A stretch of DNA of 48,154 nucleotides from Peribacillus muralis (lineage in GTDB: Bacteria; Bacillota; Bacilli; Bacillales; DSM-1321): positions 524-48,677 of the forward strand of contig NZ_LMBV01000008.1 of NCBI RefSeq assembly GCF_001439925.1, written 5' to 3'. The notes under the pieces are model-generated. The model worked only from the letters and a program-made list of their open reading frames with translations, was not told the origin of the DNA and ran no database searches. Made by a program: the position numbers and the translations under genes. Shown piece by piece: positions 8,955 to 16,995 of the stretch; the stretch's first letter is position 1, and each line of letters starts with the position of its first letter.

Positions 8955-9077
8955 ATGAAGAAATATTACGTAGTATATGTTGACATAAAAAAAAGACCAG
9001 AGTGTATGATATTTCCCGAATATAAGGAAGTAATTGGAGATCTATTTTTTGAAACTGGTACAATTGGAGTTACATAG
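8955..9077 (+). CDS. Possible 40-residue small protein
   Basis: ATG 8955 to TAG 9077 encodes a short protein beginning MKKYYVVYVDIKKRPE and ending ETGTIGVT. AAGGA lies about 12 nt upstream. There is no membrane segment and no family I recognise. It could be a real small gene or the start of a decayed longer one; the confidence is low because such frames occur by chance in AT-rich DNA. Confidence 0.3.
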   Translation: MKKYYVVYVDIKKRPECMIFPEYKEVIGDLFFETGTIGVT

Positions 9078-9148
9078 AAAGAACAATAAATGTAGTAAAT
9101 AGAAAGAGGAACTCATTAAATTTTCATGATAAAGGAGAAGCTGCCTCT

Positions 9149-9655
9149 ATGAAGAAATTTTATAAAGGAGTTATTATTGGAGTAAGTGTTGTAATTTGTT
9201 TTGGCTGTCAATCTAAGATTTTGGATGGAGAAAAAATGGATTCAAAAACGGGAAATGAAAAGGAGGTAATCGAAACGGTGAAAACACCTATATATGTTGA
9301 TCCGAAGATCGATTTAACGAGCGAAAAGAGAGGTTCTATTATTATCCAATTTAGAACTAAGCCAGCCAGAATAGCAGTGTTGGAAGCAAAGGCAAAAGGA
9401 CAGACACTAGCGTTAGAAAAAGCCATGAAAGATGTGGAAGAAAGTCATATGCGATTTCAAAAGGAGATTCAAGTATTATTAGAAAAAGTTCCTTATTCAA
9501 TTACCGGAACGTATAAGACTGTCTACAATGGGGTTACCATGGAACTGCCGGCTTACAAAATCAAAAGACTGTTAGAATCTTCGGAAATATCTACGATACA
9601 TTCCAATAAAGAAATTCAAATTGATCCACCGATACTGCCGTTTGAGCAAATGTAA
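9149..9655 (+). CDS. Stand-alone I9 propeptide-like lipoprotein
   Basis: This 168-residue exported protein starts after AAAGGAGAAG. It has a signal segment (KKFYKGVIIGVSVVICFGC) whose Cys could be lipidated, although the lipobox is weak (C-F-G-C). Residues about 60-160 align with the propeptides of the neighbouring subtilases: GSIIIQFRTKPARIAVLEAKAKG, MKDVEESHMRFQKEI, then TYKTVYNGVTMELPAYKIKRLLE and STIHSNKEIQID. The frame stops exactly where the catalytic domain would begin. I9 domains fold and inhibit their own protease, so a free copy could act as an inhibitor or foldase for the two flanking proteases. It could also be the intact front of a decayed third protease, because remnants of one lie at 10742-10970. 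Confidence 0.75.
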   Translation: MKKFYKGVIIGVSVVICFGCQSKILDGEKMDSKTGNEKEVIETVKTPIYVDPKIDLTSEKRGSIIIQFRTKPARIAVLEAKAKGQTLALEKAMKDVEESHMRFQKEIQVLLEKVPYSITGTYKTVYNGVTMELPAYKIKRLLESSEISTIHSNKEIQIDPPILPFEQM

Positions 9656-9732
9656 ATGGTTGAAATATTTGGTTCTGGTGCGAAAATAATGTACTAGAAC
9701 TATAGAGTGGTAATATCCTGTTAACTTTGAGA

Positions 9733-10050
9733 TTAAGCAGCTACTCCGAACAACTTATGAATGAATTCAACCTCGTTTCGGGCAGACTTTTCCCGTTGAT
9801 GAGGTTGATCTTTTTTAACCATAGGCATAGCTTCGATACCACTCAAAATATAGGTGACCGTTCGAAACGATTTCAATCCCAACATAGAACGGACCTGCAC
9901 GATACAAATACATCCATTGTCCTTTTACTTTTATGTATGTTTCATCTGCTCTCCACGATTCATTGGTCTCCTTGATCGGAAGATTTCTTCATCTTTTTTT
10001 GTTTTAAAAACGGGTTTCAGAGCTTGGATTGTTTGTTCATTCGCTATTTT
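9733..10050 (-). pseudogene. IS6-family transposase, internally deleted fragment
   Basis: The minus strand gives ESWRADETYIKVKGQWMYLYRA, which carries the first Asp of the IS6 DDE core. It then jumps to RSMLGLKSFRTVTYILSGIEAM and VEFIHKLFGVAA before the stop. The segment that should hold the second Asp and the Glu is missing, and a frame change joins the halves. It is inactive. Confidence 0.7.
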
Positions 10051-10112
10051 TCGATTAATCATTAAATCCTGGACATACTGATACTATTAATCTAAAAAAG
10101 GTGCGTGATAGT

Positions 10113-10304
10113 ATGGAAAATCAAAAATTATTCAAGTGGAAACATTATCAGCCTGACATGAATTCGTTAACAGTGTTCTGGTTCTCCCGGTACAACTTGA
10201 GCTTTCGTGATTTAGTGGAGATGATGGAAGAACGCGGCTTATCGATGCCTCTCAACGGTTATGCGTTCGGGTCAGGGGGGACGGTGTCATCTTATTGCCC
10301 CTAA
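10113..10304 (+). pseudogene. IS6-family transposase N-terminal fragment
   Basis: ATG 10113 opens MENQKLFKWKHYQPD, then FWFSRYNLSFRDLVEMMEERGLSM, the typical start of IS6/IS240-like transposases including the helix-turn-helix. Similarity is lost after about residue 48 and the frame stops at 10304. The leader ATCCTGGACATACTGATACT (10067-10086) is repeated at about 15271-15290, which supports IS6 left-end sequence at both places. Confidence 0.7.
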
Positions 10305-10741
10305 TAAAGCAGGAGCAGTAATTGAAGGGTATGATATTGTAGCAAAGTCAACAAAAGAGATATAGAGATTAGTTGGAATTGTCTTTAAATTCTTGCACCA
10401 TAACCATATTTTTTGAATTGATAGAATTTTTAAAAAATAAAATCCCGGCAAATCTAAATATAATGAGAGATGAATTGAGATAAAGAAATGATGGGAAGGG
10501 AGGTATGAATTACAGAATCACGAGAGGCTTAAAAACATTGACGTAAAGTAGAGAAAAAGTTGTCACTAAACGTTGCGAAACAAAAAGCAGAATAAGGATG
10601 AGGCATTCAAAACAGATTTGCAAGTCATTTATAGAATGGTTTTTGCAGGCCTGTCCTTAATTCTACAATGCCGGAAGTACTCTCTTCGCTTTTAAGATTT
10701 ATAGAAAGTTATCTTTGAAGTAAAAAATGTAAAAAAATACA

Positions 10742-10970
10742 TTTAATGGTCTCACAATTGAACTGCCTGCTAACAAAGTCAAAGCATAGCTTCAATCCAA
10801 TACGATAAAAGCCTTATGGACCAGTGAAAAGGTTTATGTTGAGCCTCCTGCTCAGCAGGATGATTCTTCCTCCTATAATAAAGAAAAGGAAGGCTGACAT
10901 TTCTAGGTGGTGATACATTACATGCAGAAGGCCAAACCGAAGAAGGAATCAAGATTCGCAAAGATAACTG
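10742..10970 (+). pseudogene. Ruins of a third Vpr-like subtilase (propeptide/catalytic junction)
   Basis: The frame from 10742 reads FNGLTIELPANKVKA, a stop, then LQSNTIKALWTSEKVYVEPPAQ. This is the end of an I9 propeptide, very like FNGAAVTLPANELQ in the intact gene just downstream. After a frame change, GDTLHAEGQTEEGIKI (about 10905-10955) matches the DKLHEEGFTGKGIKV stretch at the start of the S8 domain. Everything between and beyond is lost. Duplication followed by decay, or recombination with the 11009 gene, would explain it. Confidence 0.65.
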
Positions 10971-11008
10971 TCCGAAAATATAATTAGAAATGTAGAGGGG
11001 TTGAATCA

Positions 11009-14000
11009 ATGGGAATAAGTAAATTTTCAAAAGTCGCACTAAGTTTTGGGCTGCTTATAGGAGCCGTCGCACCTATAAGCTATGGATCTATTGGACATGC
11101 AGAAACTCAATCAAATGCAATGAACATTTTAGCTAGTTTATCGAAAGAACAACGTGAAGCTTTGCAAAAATTAGAAGCAAACCGGTCTTTGCAGGGACTT
11201 CAGTTATCAAGGGACATTAATTTGGAGAGCGCAGATGAAGTATCGGTTATTGTTGAATTTAAACAGCTTCCTGCAAAGGTAGAAAAAGTTCAAAAATCTT
11301 TAAAGGGAGAAGACATTTCTCTTGAAACGGCTAAGAAAAAGGTAGAGGAGTCTCACAAAAAGTTTAAGGAAGACCTGCAAAACAAAATAGGGAAAAAGAC
11401 TAAATCGGGAAAAGCGAAGTATGAGATTAAACATACTTATGAATATGCTTTTAATGGAGCTGCTGTAACATTGCCGGCCAATGAACTTCAGAATCTTCTA
11501 GAATCTGAAATTGTTAAGGCAGTTTATAGTGAATTAGAAGTAAAGCTTGCCCTGCCTAAAACCAATGAGGAAGAAGGGGCCGCTACAAAAGTAGACAGCA
11601 TTCCTTTCTTAAACATCGATAAACTGCATGAAGAAGGCTTTACAGGAAAAGGGATTAAAGTCGGCGTTATAGATACAGGTGTGGATTATAGCCATCCGGA
11701 TTTAAAAGCTGCCTATAAAGGCGGATATGATTTCGTAGACAATGACGACGATCCAATGGAAACAACCTATGATGATTGGAAAGCAGCACCCAATTATCCT
11801 GAAACCAATCAAGGCAGTACTTATTATACAGAGCATGGTTCACATGTATCAGGAACCATTGTAGGCAGAGCGGCAAATGATTCTGATTATAAAGTAATTG
11901 GAGTGGCACCTGAGGCGGATTTGTATGCCTATCGTGTATTGGGGGAATACGGGAGTGGATACAATAGTGCAATCATTGCTGGTATTGACCGTGCCGTTGC
12001 CGATGGAATGGATGTTATAAATATCTCTTTAGGAGCTTCAACGAACAATCCGCTGGATGCTTCAAGTTTAGCGGTTGATAATGCTGTATTAAGCGGTGTT
12101 ACGGCTGTCGTTGCAGCGGGAAACACGGGAGATTTGGGAAATAGTACACTTGGTTCTCCAGGAGCTGCCGCATTAGCATTAACGGTTGGTGCAAGTTCTG
12201 CCTCATCATTTGTAACGACTTATGACAGCCGGATTTCAGTTGAAGGGCAAGAACTCAATGGAAACTTGCAGTTAATGACCAAAAAATGGACAGATGATTT
12301 CAGTAATCTGAAAGGGCAGTCGTTTGAGTTGGTTGAAGCAGGTGAAGGAGGTCCGGAGGATTACAAGAATAAAGATGTTAATGGAAAAATAGCCTTTGTG
12401 GCTCGTGGATCCTATACTCTTATTGATAAGATGAAATATGCAAAACAAAATGGTGCAGCAGGAGTCATTATTTTTAATAACAACGCAGAAGAAGGACATA
12501 TTCCTCACTACTTGGGTGAAAGCAATGACAATATCCCAACCTTTTCATTAACGAATAAAGAAGGATTAGCTGCTAAATCACTTTTTAATTCAGATACTCC
12601 TTCTATCACGTTTGGTGAAGCGGCACAAGGAGAAATCAAAGGTGATGAGCTTGCTTCATTCAGTTCAAAAGGACCATCAGGAATATTGTATGATATCAAG
12701 CCAGAGGTGACAGCACCAGGAGTGAATATTCTCTCAACGGTACCTTCTTATATCCAAAATAAAGAAGATCAATCAGACTATTCACATGCATACCAACGAT
12801 TGTCAGGTACTTCGATGGCTTCGCCGCATGTAGCAGGTATTGCTGCATTGCTGCTACAAGAACATCCCGATTATACACCAAGCGATATTAAATCCGTGCT
12901 GATGAATACAGCGGATCCATTGATCAATCAATATAGTGTTTATGAAGTAGGAGCTGGCAGGGTCGATCCGATGCAAGCCATTCATGCTGACACCATTATT
13001 TCCATTCTCGATGAGACGCCATATATTGAAAATGGAGAGGAAAGAATCATACCGGAACAAACCGGTGGCCAAAGCTACGGTTTCATCCCGATGGATGATG
13101 AAAATGTTTCGAAAACAACGAAACTATCTATCATTAATAATAGTAAAGAAAATAAAAAATATGATATTTCCGTAGAGTATAATGTTGGAGCAAAGGCGTC
13201 AAGTTCGTTAGATGCAGAGAAAAATGGTGTAAAAGTAAATGTACCGGACTCCATTAAAGTAAAAAAGAAAAAAGAAGAACGCTTTAATGCATTCCTTACA
13301 ATTCCGAAGTCTGCCCAAAAAGGTACGTATGAAGGATATATCAGTTTTGAAAATCAAAAGGATCCAGAAGATAGCTACCGCATTCCATTTGGAGCGAAAG
13401 TAGTGGAGGAAGGAATTGGATACTTTAAGGTTCATACACCAAGTATCTCGACAAATCGTGTAATTAACCCTTACAGCAGAAAAGCGACAGATCTCGATTT
13501 CAAATTAAATTCTCCTATGGAAAAACTTGATTGGGTATTGGTGGATCCAGAGACGAAAGAAGAATTAGGGTGGATCATGGGGGTTGATGTAACGGGAGCA
13601 GCCATTGATTATGATTATTGGCTTGATGATGGATTTGCAGGCTATTATTATCCATTTACAGGTAATGATAAGAAGCCGATCAGCTATACAAAAGTGAGGG
13701 CAGAAGAAGGGATTTATGAAATGAAAATGATTGGAACGGCGAAAGACGGAAAACAATATGTCAAAACGTCGGGCATCAGTCTTGATAATCAAGCACCAGC
13801 TGTTCATTTTGATGAAACGAACGCCATACCATCAGGGAATTTACCAATTGTTGAATTGCCTGAAGGGCAAAATACAGTTACGCTATCTGGAACAATACTT
13901 GATCATGAAATGAATGAAGCGAAAGAGGCCAATTTACCTCTCTCTCAAGCAAGCAACAAGCTTTGGTACGGGACAAATGGAGCTTCCGAAAGTATTGATG

Positions 14001-15106
14001 TCGACGAAAATGGCCGTTTTTCAAAAGAACTAAATGTCAGTGGATCTACTCTTATGGGATTGCAATTTCTTGGAGCCGATTTTGCGGGAAATACCGCTGT
14101 TCCAAAAGTTATCTATTATGTCAAACAGGGACAGCAATATGTGTTTGCGAAGCCAGATAAAGAATCGTACAAGATGGGAGAAGAAATTACTTATACGTTT
14201 TATGCCCATAATTTGAAAAATGCCCAAAATCTATCCATGAATTTTGATTATCATAATAAGGTCTTGGATGAGCCGATTACGTTCCAATTAGCTGCAGGCC
14301 TGCCGGAAGGGTCAGAATTAGTGGAAACTACCACTACACCAGGAACAACAAAGACGGTCCTTGATATTAAGATTCCGGATGAAGGAGTAACTGGAAATAC
14401 TGCTTTATTTAAAATGACAGTCAATACAAATAAAGATGAGTTTAGGAATGTGTATTCACCATTGTTTAGTTACACTACAATTCAAGTGAATAATGGCACC
14501 AGGATTCCAGTGAAACTGGGTATTCACCCAATTTATCCAGCTTTCTCAAAAGTCAATGCAGGCTATTTAGGGGCAGAGGGGTTATTGACAGAAGAGGGCC
14601 GTTTGGATAAGAGCATTGATTACACGACAGTGGGGGCAACGGTTCAATTAGAAGGTTTGAATGGAAAGGTTTATCCTGCATCAATTGGAAAAGACGGTAT
14701 AATTGACATGGGACAACTCCCTTTAGCCGTAAAGGAATATACCGTGATTATTGATGTGCCAGGACACTATACGACGTATACACCCCTATATGCAGGACGG
14801 AATGAGAGTGGCATCAATATAGGAGAGTATATTAATTATCGAACGGCTGTTTCAAAACCAGGCGATATTAACAAGGATCATGCAATTGATATCCAAGATG
14901 CTATGTTACTCCAAATGAATTGGGGAACAGACTATCGGAATACGGATATTAATTTCGATGGAACAACAGATGCAAATGACTTTAAACTTTTAGAAAAGTA
15001 TTATTTAACAGAAAATGATTTTGTTATGGAGACACCAGATCCTCAATCTGAAGCAAATGGCAAAACAATTGAGACGATTAAAAAGGATTTGGGTATCATT
15101 CCTTAA
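11009..15106 (+). CDS. Second giant Vpr-like subtilase with cohesin-like region and dockerin
   Basis: This 1365-residue secreted protease starts at ATG 11009 behind GAGGGG. Its domain order copies the 8526 gene. It has a signal peptide (to about 31, GHA-ET) and an I9 propeptide (about 77-182). The S8 domain carries Asp222 (VIDTGVD), His276 (EHGSHVSG), Asn372 (AAGNTG) and Ser602 (GTSMASPHVAG), with an inserted PA domain (about 410-545). Beta-sandwich repeats and a cohesin-like segment (about 1055-1165) precede the dockerin (about 1283-1335, loops DINKDHAIDIQD and DINFDGTTDAND). All catalytic residues are present. The two proteases are clearly homologous but well diverged, so the duplication is old or each was acquired separately. 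A cohesin-like region plus a dockerin in one chain could allow self- or cross-assembly outside the cell; this is inference. Confidence 0.9.
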   Translation: MGISKFSKVALSFGLLIGAVAPISYGSIGHAETQSNAMNILASLSKEQREALQKLEANRSLQGLQLSRDINLESADEVSVIVEFKQLPAKVEKVQKSLKGEDISLETAKKKVEESHKKFKEDLQNKIGKKTKSGKAKYEIKHTYEYAFNGAAVTLPANELQNLLESEIVKAVYSELEVKLALPKTNEEEGAATKVDSIPFLNIDKLHEEGFTGKGIKVGVIDTGVDYSHPDLKAAYKGGYDFVDNDDDPMETTYDDWKAAPNYPETNQGSTYYTEHGSHVSGTIVGRAANDSDYKVIGVAPEADLYAYRVLGEYGSGYNSAIIAGIDRAVADGMDVINISLGASTNNPLDASSLAVDNAVLSGVTAVVAAGNTGDLGNSTLGSPGAAALALTVGASSASSFVTTYDSRISVEGQELNGNLQLMTKKWTDDFSNLKGQSFELVEAGEGGPEDYKNKDVNGKIAFVARGSYTLIDKMKYAKQNGAAGVIIFNNNAEEGHIPHYLGESNDNIPTFSLTNKEGLAAKSLFNSDTPSITFGEAAQGEIKGDELASFSSKGPSGILYDIKPEVTAPGVNILSTVPSYIQNKEDQSDYSHAYQRLSGTSMASPHVAGIAALLLQEHPDYTPSDIKSVLMNTADPLINQYSVYEVGAGRVDPMQAIHADTIISILDETPYIENGEERIIPEQTGGQSYGFIPMDDENVSKTTKLSIINNSKENKKYDISVEYNVGAKASSSLDAEKNGVKVNVPDSIKVKKKKEERFNAFLTIPKSAQKGTYEGYISFENQKDPEDSYRIPFGAKVVEEGIGYFKVHTPSISTNRVINPYSRKATDLDFKLNSPMEKLDWVLVDPETKEELGWIMGVDVTGAAIDYDYWLDDGFAGYYYPFTGNDKKPISYTKVRAEEGIYEMKMIGTAKDGKQYVKTSGISLDNQAPAVHFDETNAIPSGNLPIVELPEGQNTVTLSGTILDHEMNEAKEANLPLSQASNKLWYGTNGASESIDVDENGRFSKELNVSGSTLMGLQFLGADFAGNTAVPKVIYYVKQGQQYVFAKPDKESYKMGEEITYTFYAHNLKNAQNLSMNFDYHNKVLDEPITFQLAAGLPEGSELVETTTTPGTTKTVLDIKIPDEGVTGNTALFKMTVNTNKDEFRNVYSPLFSYTTIQVNNGTRIPVKLGIHPIYPAFSKVNAGYLGAEGLLTEEGRLDKSIDYTTVGATVQLEGLNGKVYPASIGKDGIIDMGQLPLAVKEYTVIIDVPGHYTTYTPLYAGRNESGINIGEYINYRTAVSKPGDINKDHAIDIQDAMLLQMNWGTDYRNTDINFDGTTDANDFKLLEKYYLTENDFVMETPDPQSEANGKTIETIKKDLGIIP

Positions 15107-15227
15107 ATCAAAGTCTTAAATCAATATGGGTAAAGAAAGGGCAGTCAGAAATCGGGCTGTCCTTTTGATATTTATGAAAGCAAAACCGCAGCCAATCATA
15201 GTCCCAAAATTAATAGGTCTTTTTCTT

Positions 15228-15300
15228 GTTCTGGTGCAAAAATCTTAAACTGATGGAAAGTAATCTCTAAATCTTGGACATACTAATACTATAAATATCT
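15228..15300 (+). mobile_element. Solo left-end fragment of an IS6-family element
   Basis: GTTCTGGTGCAAAAATC (15228-15244) resembles an IS6-type terminus. The following CTAAATCTTGGACATACTAAT matches the transposase leader seen at about 10063-10083. No transposase follows, so the element was cut about 70 bp in. It sits just after the second protease, as the longer IS6 mosaic sits before it. Confidence 0.55.
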
Positions 15301-15314
15301 GGGAAGGCACTTAA

Positions 15315-15435
15315 TTATCAGAAGCACATTTATTTAAAGAAAAGGCGATTGAAAATGGTGTTCCCGAAGAAGACATTTTAGTAGAAAATATATCACTTCA
15401 TACGAAAGAAAATGTTCTCGCTTCATTGTTAATCT
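15315..15435 (+). pseudogene. Fragment of a YdcF-like (DUF218) protein
   Basis: The frame reads SEAHLFKEKAIENGVPEED, then ILVENISLHTKENVLASLL. This is the central motif of the DUF218/YdcF family (a position-specific Ser-Glu, then a Gly-Val-Pro-Glu loop, then Asn-Thr-x-Glu-Asn). No start codon or upstream domain is present, and the frame runs into the end of the opposite gene. It is a short dead fragment left by rearrangement next to the IS6 end. Confidence 0.5.
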
Positions 15436-15442
15436 TTTTCTA

Positions 15443-15803
15443 TTATTGGTTATTATTTTCGTCATCTGAATCCAAATAAATTTGCTTTAATACTTCTAAG
15501 CCATCATATGTAAACCATTCCTCTAGTAGCTGACCGTTTACAATTTTAAGCTGATTAATACCGAATATTTCAATAGGTTTTCCGCTTGGTTGTCCGTAAA
15601 TTCCGATTCCTTCATGTAGACCTTGTAATCTCCAGCGGACAGAAACATTCCAATCTTTGTCGGAACCCTTATTGTTGCAAGTTACTCTTTCTATCATGAC
15701 TTTTGCGTTTGGAACAGAAGAAAATAAACTATTTAATTGTCCGTGAATTTGCTTATATCCTACTAATTCTTTGTTACAAATATAGTGAACTACTGCATTT
15801 TCC
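15443..15803 (-). pseudogene. 5'-truncated SnoaL/NTF2-like ester cyclase
   Basis: An in-frame ATG at 15697 would give 84 residues. The homology runs further upstream without a start: ENAVVHYICNKELVGYKQIHG, then SLFSSVPNAKVMIERVTCNN, and it is stopped by TAATAA at about 15800. The retained part (DWNVSVRWRLQGLHEGIGIYG, GINQLKIVNGQLLEEWFTYDG) is the C-terminal two thirds of an NTF2-fold ester cyclase. The N-terminal helices and first strand are missing. A short product could be made from ATG 15697, but it would not be a full fold. Confidence 0.6.
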
Positions 15804-15811
15804 TGGGGTTA

Positions 15812-15880
15812 TTAATGACCTAACGAGTGTTTTTGCTTAAGATTAGAGCTGCCTTTAAGGTAGCTCTTATTTATGCAACC
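15812..15880 (+). repeat. ACTAACGGG-box/hairpin repeat copy
   Basis: A degenerate box (ACCTAACGAGTG) is followed by a hairpin (AGAGCTGCCTTTAAGGTAGCTCT, about 15846-15868) with a T-rich tail and then ATGCAACC. This matches the copy at 832-935. Confidence 0.5.
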
Positions 15881-15940
15881 AGAAAGTTGAATAGGACATT
15901 GCAGTAGATAAATAGAATAAATTGAGTATAAATAACGCTA

Positions 15941-16474
15941 ATGATGGTGGTGGTCTTATTGAAAGAAAACATTCCAAATAAAATACATATTATCGGTTCA
16001 GTTGGGAGTGGAAAAACAACCTTAGCAAGAGAGTTATCGTCTAAGTTGAATATCCCGTTTTATGAACTGGATAATGTTATGTGGAAAAGGTATGAATCTG
16101 GAGATATTAGAAGAACGGAAGAAGAAAGAGAGGAATATTTTAATTCAATTATTCATTCTCCAACATGGATTGTCGAGGGGATTCATAACGAAGAATGGGT
16201 TTCTGATGGTTTCCGATATGCGGAATTGATTCTTTTCTTAGATACAAATTATTCGGTGAGAACATACCGAATTATCAAAAGGTTTTTCTTGCAAAAGATA
16301 GGAGTAGAACGGTCACATTATACACCCACATTTGAAATATTTTTTAAAATGTTTAAGTGGAACAGATACTTTGAAGAAGTAGGGAAACCGAATTTCTATA
16401 AAAAATTTGGGAAATACGATAATAAGATAGTAGTTGTGACAAATAAGAACGAAATTAAAGATTACTTTAACTAA
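15941..16474 (+). CDS. P-loop NTPase, adenylate-kinase/FlaR-like
   Basis: The product has 177 residues. The Walker A motif GSVGSGKTT is at about residues 18-26, followed by the kinase-like pattern of this family: FYELDNVMWK, TWIVEGIHNEEW and LILFLDTNYSVRTYRIIKR. Such proteins are annotated as 'DNA topology modulation protein FlaR' or AAA-type kinases; they resemble nucleoside or shikimate kinases and the substrate is not known. A TTG at 15959 would begin KENIPNKIHIIG, where family homology starts, and ATG 15941 has no obvious ribosome site, so the shorter form is possible. It is a single gene between a hairpin repeat and the toxin-antitoxin pair. Confidence 0.75.
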   Translation: MMVVVLLKENIPNKIHIIGSVGSGKTTLARELSSKLNIPFYELDNVMWKRYESGDIRRTEEEREEYFNSIIHSPTWIVEGIHNEEWVSDGFRYAELILFLDTNYSVRTYRIIKRFFLQKIGVERSHYTPTFEIFFKMFKWNRYFEEVGKPNFYKKFGKYDNKIVVVTNKNEIKDYFN

Positions 16475-16484
16475 CATGAGGCTT

Positions 16485-16521
16485 ATCAATGTACACTTTC
16501 ACCTGCGTATTGTACATTGAT
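16485..16521. repeat. Perfect 11-bp inverted repeat before the toxin-antitoxin pair
   Basis: ATCAATGTACA (16485-16495) and TGTACATTGAT (16511-16521) are exact inverse copies around a 15-nt centre. No T-run follows, so a standard terminator is unlikely for the upstream gene. It may be a protein-binding site for the antitoxin complex or an RNA structure. Confidence 0.5.
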
Positions 16522-16553
16522 TAATAATCCGAATTATTATATGTATTATATTT

Positions 16554-16577
16554 CGTATTTTAATACGTAGTATAATG
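16554..16577 (+). promoter_or_regulatory. Promoter and palindromic operator of the toxin-antitoxin operon
   Basis: The palindrome CGTATTTTAATACG (16554-16567) lies immediately before a perfect TATAAT (16571-16576). The antitoxin start is 57 nt further down. A palindrome placed between the -35 and -10 elements is the usual place for antitoxin autorepression. The -35 element itself is poor. Confidence 0.55.
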
Positions 16578-16632
16578 TAAATTATGGTATGGTTTTAATA
16601 AGAATTACATATAATGAAGGGAGGAAATAAGA

Positions 16633-16995
16633 ATGGAAGTGGATGCAATGACATTAGAACGCCCACGTTTTGATAAAAAACAAATTGTACCAGCAACGGC
16701 AGCCAGTAAAAGATTTGCAGAAGTTAGGAAAAATGCGAAACTTGAACCGCAATTTATATCAGATCACAATGAAATCGACTCTGTAGTTTTAAATTACGAA
16801 GAATATGAAAAAATGTTTATGGAGCTTAACTATCTAAGAAATTTAGAATACGAAAGACGAATTGCTGATCGAATAAAAATTGCTGATAAAAATGGTGTGA
16901 AATATAGTATCGAAGATGTACTTGGAAAAGATGGATTTGAGGAATTTAAGAAGATTGATCCAGATGTAATTCCTGACGAGGATTTATTTGAATAA
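16633..16995 (+). CDS. Antitoxin of a Phd/YefM-RelE-type pair
   Basis: The product has 120 residues. The N-terminal half (about 10-60) has the Phd/YefM-like look: PATAASKRFAEVRKNAKLEPQFISDHNEIDSVVLNYEEYEKM. That is a small dimerising DNA-binding domain in which SVVLNYEEYEKM is the conserved strand and helix. The acidic C-terminus (KIDPDVIPDEDLFE) is the part expected to wrap the toxin. The start follows GGGAGG (16620-16625). It overlaps the toxin by one base (TAATG), so the two are translationally coupled. Its upstream palindrome at 16554 fits autoregulation. The antitoxin role rests on position and fold pattern. Confidence 0.75.
   Translation: MEVDAMTLERPRFDKKQIVPATAASKRFAEVRKNAKLEPQFISDHNEIDSVVLNYEEYEKMFMELNYLRNLEYERRIADRIKIADKNGVKYSIEDVLGKDGFEEFKKIDPDVIPDEDLFE

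Larger units (their letters stand above)
9671..10405. mobile_element. IS6-family remnants in opposite orientations
   Basis: The left end GGTTCTGGTGCGAAA (9671-9685) and the right end, read inverted as GGTTATGGTGCAAGA (10391-10405), resemble IS6/IS257-type termini. Inside are a minus-strand transposase C-terminal half and, from about 10060, a plus-strand 5' leader and N-terminus. It is therefore a head-to-head mosaic of at least two copies and not a single deleted element. Confidence 0.6.

Noticed and set aside
9727..10081. Plus-strand frames in the IS6 mosaic
   Set aside because: The minus strand carries the conserved transposase motifs, so these frames are antisense.
10301..10368. Open segment reading APNKAGAVIEGYDIVAKSTK after the IS6 N-terminus
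   Set aside because: It is too short, lacks a start and does not match a family I know. It may be a chance frame or a scrap of another gene.
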